DNA of 12,619 bases. Source: Lentisphaeria bacterium UBA1724 (GTDB lineage: Bacteria; Verrucomicrobiota; Lentisphaeria; Oligosphaerales; Oligosphaeraceae). Below are positions 1-5,525 of this stretch, in pieces. The number at the start of each line of letters is the position of its first letter. Position 1 is the stretch's first letter. Made by a program: the position numbers and the translations under genes. Location: contig DCIO01000014.1 of NCBI GenBank assembly GCA_002315885.1, forward strand, positions 1 through 12,619, given 5' to 3'. A model generated the notes under the pieces. That model did not search any database and was not told the origin of the DNA. It worked only from the letters and a program-made list of their open reading frames with translations.

Positions 1-34
1 TCTAGCTAGAAGGTCTAGATCTAGACTTGCTAGG
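1..34. repeat. CTAG-rich intergenic repeat, left end
   Basis: Five CTAG tetranucleotides lie within 34 bases (starting at 2, 6, 15, 21 and 30), including the perfect 12-bp palindrome TCTAGATCTAGA at 14-25. The segment CTAGCTAGAAGGTCTAG at 2-18 recurs with one mismatch near the right end at 12592-12608, in the same orientation. CTAG is sparse in the rest of the window (about fourteen copies by eye), so this clustering is striking. I read it as one copy of a dispersed intergenic repeat, cut by the window edge. Its function is unknown. Confidence 0.6.
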
Positions 35-76
35 GCAAAACAAAAGCGCGAGACTGATTTTTCAGCCTCGCGCTTT
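33..76 (-). terminator. Rho-independent terminator of the activase-dehydratase gene
   Basis: The arm AAAGCGCGAG (43-52) pairs perfectly with CTCGCGCTTT (67-76). After one mismatch, an inner CTG/CAG (54-56 with 63-65) closes a T-rich loop. Read on the minus strand, the GC-rich stem is followed directly by TTTTGTTTTG, a good U-tract. It lies about 37 bp beyond the stop codon of the minus-strand gene ending at 114, so it most likely terminates that transcript. Confidence 0.85.
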
Positions 77-84
77 AACATCCC

Positions 85-112
85 GAATCGAGAATCGAGA
101 ATCAAGAATCAA
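85..112. repeat. Heptanucleotide tandem repeat, four units
   Basis: Two units of GAATCGA (85-91, 92-98) are followed by two of GAATCAA (99-105, 106-112). The array ends one base before the stop codon of the minus-strand gene, between that stop and its terminator. It is a short microsatellite, and slippage here would not alter the protein. Confidence 0.75.
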
Positions 113-113
113 A

Positions 114-2219
114 CTAGATCATCTCGATTTTGGGTAGGAGTCGTCCAAAGAGATTACCGTATTTCTTCAGATTCAGTGCTTCCACGAAGGAGGTGATCTT
201 GGTGACGGTGGAGCAGGGATCGATAGATGCGTCCATGCAGTCTCCTTCCAGGACCAGGAGTGGCAGTCCGATCTTTTCCAGTCCTTCGCGGAGCCACTTG
301 GTGAATGGTCTGTCAGCCATGCTGCAACGACCGAAGCCATGGGTATAAAGGACGCAACCGGTGAACTTTGCAATCTTGGAAAGTTTTGTCACATACTCCA
401 CACGGAGTTTGGGATCCAGGAAACCAGAGGAGAGCATTCTGCGCGCCAAGGAGCGCAGGGGATCTGCCAGATCCAGGGGTTTCCAGCCCACGAAATTCGT
501 CTCCTCAAAGACGATGGGGGCGTTGTAGGTATCTTCGATGAGATCCAGGTAGTTGGAGTTGTAGAAGGGCGGCAGATGGAGCCACAGCAGACGATGGGTA
601 TCCTCGATCTTGTAGCGCTTCTCGGCCCACTCCTTCTTCATCAGGAGTTCTTCGTAGTAGGTCTTTTGGATGTCCACCAACTCCTTCGTGCCCCAGAGCT
701 GGCTGAAGATGACGGAGTTGTAGATTGCCTGGGAACCGCGAATCAGCGGCGGCGACGTCCAGCGCAGCTCATTGCTCTTGCGGCTGAATTCCGCGGCCTG
801 GTTGGAGAGCTCGCAGGTCTCTGCCAGACGGGCGCGGTCCAATTTCTTGCCGAATGCCTTCTCCATCTGGGAGATGGACTCATCCAGACCCGCGGCAATC
901 TGCTCCACCGCCAAATCCTCGTCCTTATTGACGGGTGTCTGGAGAGAGTAGAAGCGATCAGAGAAGCCGTATTCCTGCGCCAAGTCGGCGAAGATGCGCT
1001 CGCCCTGCTGGCAGGGCTGGCTAGTGGATACTGCGAAAGCGGGGGCTTCCTGCTGGATGCCCTCCAGAATGCGCAGGAATGAGCAGGTCTGCTGGTCGAA
1101 GCCCTTGCGTGCCGCCACATCCAGCGCGGCCTTCACGCGCTTGGGATTGCGTCCAAAGAGTGACGCGTAGGTCTCCAGAGTCTTGATGCGCGCGCCGAAT
1201 GCGTGAAGGATTTCGGTGGGGAAGAAGAGATTTCGCCAAACCAGCGGCTTGCTCTTGTCACGGGTCAGGAAATCCCGGCGTGTGCTATTGACACGCATGC
1301 TGACGGATGCCTGAGGCGTGGGTTCGTATTCCACCTTCGCCATGGCAAGCTTGCCCTTCAAATCCGTGAACTGCTTCGCCAGAACGGCGGCACCCAGCGC
1401 CCCCATGACCTGATGGTATTCGGGAACGATAATCTCGCTGCCAGTGATTTCCTTCATGTAGTAGGCGACGGCACCATTGGATGCCACGCCACCCTGGAAC
1501 TGAATTTTCTTGCCGGGATGATGCAGAAGAAGTTGTCCCACGCCATTCAGGATGGAACGCGCCTGCGCACGGCACGCGCCCGCCAGCAAATCACCCAGGG
1601 GGATGCGGTTCTTGAATTTGTTGATGGAAGTAGCGGAAAGAACTGCGCAAACGGAGCTGAATTCCACCGTGGCCTCGTAATTCACCTTCTCGGCAATTTC
1701 TTCCACGGGAATGCCCAATTTGGCGGCGACGCTATCCAGATAGCTGCCGGTACCTGCGGCGCAGACGCCCGACATCATGGAGAGCCACATGCCCATTTTT
1801 TCGTTGTAGATCATGCACTTGCTGTCCTGGCCGCCGCAGTCGATAATCGCATCCACATCGGGATGGAGATGCTTGGCGCCCGCCACGTGGGCAGAGACCT
1901 CGCTGACCTGGAAATCAAAGGGGATGAAGCGCTTGGTGTCTTCCACAATCTGGCTGCCCGTCACCACGGTGCAAGTCAAATCGCTGTCCGTCACGCCCGC
2001 CTCGTTCAGGAAGGTCTCCACGGTTTTGTGGATGGCACCCATATTGCAACGGCCGCATGAGGTGCAACGCCCCGTGCACGCGATGACACCGCCCTCCACG
2101 GGACGGGTGCGCTGATAGGTCGAATGCAGGACTTTGCCGTCATCGGAAATCAACACGGCCTTGAAAGTCGTGGAACCGATGTCAATCCCTAGGTAGTAAT
2201 TTTTCTTCGGATTTTCCAT
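114..2219 (-). CDS. 2-hydroxyacyl-CoA dehydratase activase fused to an HgdB-like dehydratase/double-cubane domain
   Basis: This 701-residue protein joins two normally separate partners. Residues about 8-285 are an ASKHA-fold ATPase of the BadF/HgdC activase family: GIDIGSTTFK (11-20), DCGGQDSK (127-134), VCAAGTGSYLD (152-162) and GALGAAVLA (273-281). C153 and C191 match the two cysteines that hold the shared [4Fe-4S] cluster at the dimer interface in HgdC. Residues about 325-690 resemble HgdB/BcrB-type dehydratase subunits, with C403 in a region like the first cluster-ligand loop, THGFGRCS (627-633) and the LVLEGD segment (655-660) before C661. In the known family, ATP hydrolysis drives a low-potential electron into the dehydratase or reductase cluster. 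Unusual here are an extra CX3CX2CX2C motif (C48, C52, C55, C58) and the lack of any neighbouring partner subunit. A fused double-cubane-cluster protein with its own reductase is an equally good reading. The substrate is unknown. The family is clear; the reaction is inference. Confidence 0.85.
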   Translation of the reverse strand: MENPKKNYYLGIDIGSTTFKAVLISDDGKVLHSTYQRTRPVEGGVIACTGRCTSCGRCNMGAIHKTVETFLNEAGVTDSDLTCTVVTGSQIVEDTKRFIPFDFQVSEVSAHVAGAKHLHPDVDAIIDCGGQDSKCMIYNEKMGMWLSMMSGVCAAGTGSYLDSVAAKLGIPVEEIAEKVNYEATVEFSSVCAVLSATSINKFKNRIPLGDLLAGACRAQARSILNGVGQLLLHHPGKKIQFQGGVASNGAVAYYMKEITGSEIIVPEYHQVMGALGAAVLAKQFTDLKGKLAMAKVEYEPTPQASVSMRVNSTRRDFLTRDKSKPLVWRNLFFPTEILHAFGARIKTLETYASLFGRNPKRVKAALDVAARKGFDQQTCSFLRILEGIQQEAPAFAVSTSQPCQQGERIFADLAQEYGFSDRFYSLQTPVNKDEDLAVEQIAAGLDESISQMEKAFGKKLDRARLAETCELSNQAAEFSRKSNELRWTSPPLIRGSQAIYNSVIFSQLWGTKELVDIQKTYYEELLMKKEWAEKRYKIEDTHRLLWLHLPPFYNSNYLDLIEDTYNAPIVFEETNFVGWKPLDLADPLRSLARRMLSSGFLDPKLRVEYVTKLSKIAKFTGCVLYTHGFGRCSMADRPFTKWLREGLEKIGLPLLVLEGDCMDASIDPCSTVTKITSFVEALNLKKYGNLFGRLLPKIEMI

Positions 2220-2391
2220 TGGGTCTAAAAAAGTGTAGAATTATCGAATGTAATTTTCTATAATTTAATCCCTATTTGCGATTTATCTTTATTTGTGAGT
2301 TTTTTCATTTGACGTCCCGGCACAATGCCGCACGACAATTGGTGGGCATTACGGAAAAAAGTCCAGGTTAATTTATATTTTCTCCACTACC
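2220..2391. promoter_or_regulatory. AT-rich divergent promoter region
   Basis: This 172-bp gap separates two divergently transcribed genes, so it must hold promoters for both. On the plus strand the best candidate is TTGACG (2309-2314) with GACAAT (2334-2339) after a 19-bp spacer. The spacer holds the perfect dyad CGGCACAATGCCG (2318-2330), a plausible operator. The 12-mer TCATTTGACGTC (2305-2316) recurs upstream of citramalate synthase. The minus-strand gene has only AT-rich hexamers and no convincing -35 box. Neither start codon has a Shine-Dalgarno sequence. No structured RNA was recognised. The promoters are inferred from sequence alone. Confidence 0.45.
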
Positions 2392-3192
2392 ATGACAAAC
2401 TACAATTTTCACACCCATACCTACCACTGCAAGCATGCGCTAGGGGCACCGAAGGACTACTGTCAAGCAGCTCTAGCGAAAGGGCTTACTGCATTAGGAT
2501 TTTCCGACCACGCGCCACATCCCGACGGCAAATGGGATGCGGTCCGCATGGACATCAGTGAATTGGACACCTACTTTCAGGAAATCCACCAATGCCAGGC
2601 GTTGTTTCCCCGGTTGCACATCCATCCTGGACTGGAATGCGAATACCGTCCTGATTTGGGCGATTTTCAAAAAGATAACTTCCTGCAAACGCCCGGGCGT
2701 TGCGAATACATGGCGCTGGCCATCCACGATTTCATCAATCTCCAAGGCGAGTGGACATCCTCCTGGCGTCTCCATGACACCAGGCAATACCTGGAATACG
2801 CGCGCTTCGCCGTCCAAGGAATGTCCTCGGGACTCTATAAATTCGTGGTCCATCCGGATCTCTTCTTTGTGGGCGGGGGTGCTTGGGACGACAATGCGGC
2901 ATTGGCATCCAAGCTGATTGCGGAAGCCGCCAGCGCGCTGAACATCCCCCTGGAAATCAACGCCTCGGGAGCCCACCGGCCGCTTATCACGGACCTGGGC
3001 GGCAAAATCCGCCGTCCCTTCCCCCATCTGAATTTCTGGGAAGTGGTCGCACACTACGAAGTCCGCGTCGTGATTTCTGTGGATGCACATCGTCCCGACG
3101 ATTTGGGAGATGTGTCGGATGCGGAAGCACTGGCCCGCTATTTTGACTTTCATGTCGTAACAGAAGAAGAGCTCTTCGGACAACCGAACTGA
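2392..3192 (+). CDS. hisJ: PHP-type histidinol phosphatase (HisJ family)
   Basis: This 266-residue protein has a PHP (polymerase and histidinol phosphatase) metal-dependent phosphoesterase fold. The expected metal-binding positions are visible: HTHT (H7, H9), SDHAP (H40), GLECEY (E82), the AIH strand end (H112), VVHPDL (H154) and SVDAHRPDDLG (D231, H233). The length and motif order fit the HisJ family, which dephosphorylates L-histidinol phosphate in histidine biosynthesis (EC 3.1.3.15). No other his gene is in the window, so assignment rests on family likeness, and a different small phosphoester substrate is possible. The ATG at 2392 lies directly before the first metal motif and no in-frame earlier start is needed. 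It has no Shine-Dalgarno sequence. The recF start follows only 4 bp after the stop, so the two are probably cotranscribed and translationally linked. Confidence 0.82.
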   Translation: MTNYNFHTHTYHCKHALGAPKDYCQAALAKGLTALGFSDHAPHPDGKWDAVRMDISELDTYFQEIHQCQALFPRLHIHPGLECEYRPDLGDFQKDNFLQTPGRCEYMALAIHDFINLQGEWTSSWRLHDTRQYLEYARFAVQGMSSGLYKFVVHPDLFFVGGGAWDDNAALASKLIAEAASALNIPLEINASGAHRPLITDLGGKIRRPFPHLNFWEVVAHYEVRVVISVDAHRPDDLGDVSDAEALARYFDFHVVTEEELFGQPN

Positions 3193-3196
3193 TTTT

Positions 3197-4303
3197 ATGC
3201 TCCAGAGGATTGTTCTAGACCATTTTCGCAACTACGAGCACCAGTCTTTGGAGTTCGGCGAGGGCGTGAATGCCCTCATTGGCGCCAATGGCCAAGGCAA
3301 GACCAACATCCTGGAGGCAATCTACTACCTCTCCCTGCTGCGCTCTTTCCGCACGACACAACTCTCCAATCTGCTCTTTGCGGGAACGGGGCAATTCACC
3401 GTCTATGGCGAGGTTAAAAACGACCTGGGGAACATCGTCCGGTTGGGTGCCAGCCACGGCATCGAACGAAGACTGATGCTGGATGGACGCCCCCTCCATA
3501 AAACCAGCGAATTCATCTCGCGGCTCATCTGCGCGCCCTTCCTGCCTGAGGACCTCGCCATCATCAAGGGCCCTCCTGGCGGACGCAGGAGATTTCTGGA
3601 CATCGCGCTTTGCCAGATGTCTCAGCCATATCTGAAGGCACTGCAGGAATTCAACGACGCCCTCCATAGCCGCAACACCATGCTGAAGACCCCCGGGCGC
3701 TATCCCAAAGCCGTTGTCACCGCATACGACCAGGTCCTGGCAGACCGAGCGGCCATGCTGGAGATCATGCGACAGGAACTCGCACGACGGCTGAATTCCG
3801 CAGTGGCGCGACAATCCGAGACCTTCTTTCCCGATGGCAGAAAATTGGCGGTGAATTTCGTTTCGGGAATCGGGCGACTCCTGGAAAGTCCCCCCGAAGA
3901 CCCCGCACTGGTCCGAGAAAAGTATCTCCAGGCGCTGGACGAGAGTTACGACAGGGATTGCCGCCAGGGCACCACAAACAATGGTCCACAGCGCAGCGAC
4001 CTGGCGTGCATGCTCAACGGGCGCTCTCTGGCAAATTATGGCTCCGAGGGAGAATGCCGCACCGCCGCCATCGCACTACGACTGGCACTGCTGGAAATCC
4101 TGAAAGAGGAACACGGCGAACACGAAGTCACCATCCTGGTGGATGATGTGCTGGGGGAACTGGACGAGACACGCCGCGGCGCATTCCTGGCGCAGGTCAT
4201 CGCAGGCGGACAAGTCGTCTTCGCAGGCACCGAGTTGCCCAAAGAATTCCCACAGGACACACGGGTCTTCATCGTAGAACGAGGACAGGCCATCCCGCAA
4301 TAA
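3197..4303 (+). CDS. recF: DNA replication and repair protein RecF
   Basis: RecF is an SMC-like ATPase that helps load RecA at single-strand gaps through the RecFOR pathway. The 368-residue length is typical. Visible motifs are the N-terminal FRNYE segment, Walker A GANGQGKT (29-36), the FLPEDLAIIKGPPGGRRRFLD stretch (115-135), GPQRSDL (263-269), the signature-like segment GSEGECRT (282-289) and the Walker B/D-loop region ILVDDVLGELD (313-323) with D316 and D317. The signature departs from the usual SQGQ form: S283 is kept, but two glutamines are replaced by glutamate and one by cysteine. recF here is not beside dnaA, dnaN or gyrB, its common neighbours; instead it follows a histidinol phosphatase by 4 bp. 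The ATG at 3197 gives the standard N-terminus and has no Shine-Dalgarno sequence, so coupling to the upstream stop may drive initiation. Confidence 0.95.
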   Translation: MLQRIVLDHFRNYEHQSLEFGEGVNALIGANGQGKTNILEAIYYLSLLRSFRTTQLSNLLFAGTGQFTVYGEVKNDLGNIVRLGASHGIERRLMLDGRPLHKTSEFISRLICAPFLPEDLAIIKGPPGGRRRFLDIALCQMSQPYLKALQEFNDALHSRNTMLKTPGRYPKAVVTAYDQVLADRAAMLEIMRQELARRLNSAVARQSETFFPDGRKLAVNFVSGIGRLLESPPEDPALVREKYLQALDESYDRDCRQGTTNNGPQRSDLACMLNGRSLANYGSEGECRTAAIALRLALLEILKEEHGEHEVTILVDDVLGELDETRRGAFLAQVIAGGQVVFAGTELPKEFPQDTRVFIVERGQAIPQ

Positions 4304-4522
4304 GCTCCACTCCCCGAAAAAACCACGGAAGAAGGCATCAACCCGCGAAAGACGATGCGTCCTAGGCTTTATTAACGCGCGTGTACTAGAAGTCTGCGAT
4401 ATACGCACTATATTATCCCCTCGTTTCTCTATCTCCCAGACAGGATATTTTTCCCTCGTGAAGGCCGTGTTTCGCCCTTTGCGTTTGACTATCCCCCTTT
4501 TTTCTCCCTCACTGCCTGCATT
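4304..4522. promoter_or_regulatory. Intergenic region between recF and fmt, probable promoter
   Basis: This 219-bp gap has no plausible gene. Its first half has no clear hairpin with a U-tract after recF. The middle holds an AT-rich block with TATATT (4409-4414) and TATTAT (4411-4416), and a small dyad ATATA/TATAT (4399-4403 with 4409-4413). A TTGACT at 4485-4490 has no good -10 box at usual spacing. The last 50 bases are pyrimidine-rich. A promoter for fmt is likely by context, but I cannot fix its position. Confidence 0.3.
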
Positions 4523-5494
4523 ATGCCTGACGGCTCTCCCAATTCCTCAAAGGTCCGAGTCTATTTTCTTAGCTCGGGTAACCTCGGCATCTCCATCCTG
4601 GACGCACTCCTGGGAGATGACCGCGTGGAGCTGGTAGGCATTGGCTCACAGCCTGACCGCCCCGTGGGACGAAAGCATGTGCTTACACCCACCTCTTTTG
4701 CGCGTCACGCCCTGGAGAAGGGCCTGGATGTCGACCGCCTTACCTCGGTGAACACACCCGAATTCCTGGGAAAACTCCAATCTGCCAAGGTGGAGATTCT
4801 GCTAGTCGTCGCCTTCGGGCAACTCCTGAAACGCGACCTGCTGGCGCTGCCGCCATACGGCTGTCTCAATGTCCACGCATCACTCCTGCCCAAGTATCGG
4901 GGCGCATGCCCCATCAATGCCGCCATCCTGAATGGCGATGCGGAAACAGGCGTGACTTTCATGCGGATGGACCCGGGGCTGGACACTGGTCCGATTTACC
5001 AGGAAGTCACCCTCGCCATAGACGCCACGGAGACGACAGAACAGCTGGAAGCGCGGTTGGGGCAACTGGCAGCGGAGCACATCGGCGACGTGCTCTGGAA
5101 AGTCGCGCGGGAAGGCCTGGAAGCCACCCCGCAACCCCCCGCCATCACGCCGAATGTCCATAAAATCTCAAAAGAAGACGGCGCGATTCCCTGGACATGC
5201 TCTTCTCAACGGATCTACAGCATGGTCCGTGCCTACCAGCCCTGGCCACGCGCATATACCTGCGTGCCCGTGCAAGGCGAACTGAAGCGCATCCAGATTA
5301 CCCAAGCCACCTACTCCGCACTCACCGACGGCAAGCCGGGACAGGTCCTCCCCTCAGACGGAAAGGCCCTGGCAATCGCCTGCGGCAGCGGCACACTCTT
5401 CATCCATCGGTTGATCCCTGACGGAAAGAAAGAGATGTCCGCGGCGGATTTCCTGCGTGGCAATCCAGTGATGCCCGGAAGCATCCTGGAATAG
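4523..5494 (+). CDS. fmt: Methionyl-tRNA formyltransferase
   Basis: The enzyme formylates the amino group of methionyl-tRNA(fMet) using 10-formyltetrahydrofolate, producing the initiator tRNA for translation. The 323-residue length is standard. The catalytic triad of the formyltransferase fold is present as N116 and H118 in the CLNVHASLLPKYRGA segment (114-128) and D154 in DPGLDTGPI (150-158). Other family marks are QPDRPVGR (43-50), AFGQLL (97-102) and the C-terminal tRNA-binding domain from about residue 210 (KISKEDG, 214-220; RAYQPWPRAYT, 236-246). The ATG at 4523 adds about ten residues before the first strand (VRVYFLSSG), a normal N-terminus, and no closer start fits better. There is no Shine-Dalgarno sequence. 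The usual partner def (peptide deformylase) is not in the window. The downstream RNase E/G gene starts 30 bp after the stop, so the two probably share a transcript. Confidence 0.95.
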   Translation: MPDGSPNSSKVRVYFLSSGNLGISILDALLGDDRVELVGIGSQPDRPVGRKHVLTPTSFARHALEKGLDVDRLTSVNTPEFLGKLQSAKVEILLVVAFGQLLKRDLLALPPYGCLNVHASLLPKYRGACPINAAILNGDAETGVTFMRMDPGLDTGPIYQEVTLAIDATETTEQLEARLGQLAAEHIGDVLWKVAREGLEATPQPPAITPNVHKISKEDGAIPWTCSSQRIYSMVRAYQPWPRAYTCVPVQGELKRIQITQATYSALTDGKPGQVLPSDGKALAIACGSGTLFIHRLIPDGKKEMSAADFLRGNPVMPGSILE

Positions 5495-5499
5495 GCACC

Positions 5500-5525
5500 C
5501 CCTCTGAAAAATACTCCCTCTGAAA
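5500..5525 (+). repeat. Direct repeat of CCCTCTGAAA before the RNase E/G start
   Basis: The 10-mer CCCTCTGAAA occurs at 5500-5509 and again at 5516-5525, with a 16-bp period, in the 30-bp gap between fmt and the RNase E/G gene. The last base of the second copy is the A of the ATG. There is no Shine-Dalgarno sequence. RNase E in Escherichia coli autoregulates through its 5' leader, so a site next to the start could matter, but nothing here shows it. Confidence 0.4.

Noticed and set aside
48..76. Terminator read as serving a plus-strand transcript
   Set aside because: The U-tract lies only on the minus-strand side; on the plus side the stem is followed by AACATCCCG.
1203..2060. Plus-strand open frame of 285 residues over the activase gene, and a similar one at 339-1082
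   Set aside because: Both are antisense to well-supported domains and have no recognisable motifs.
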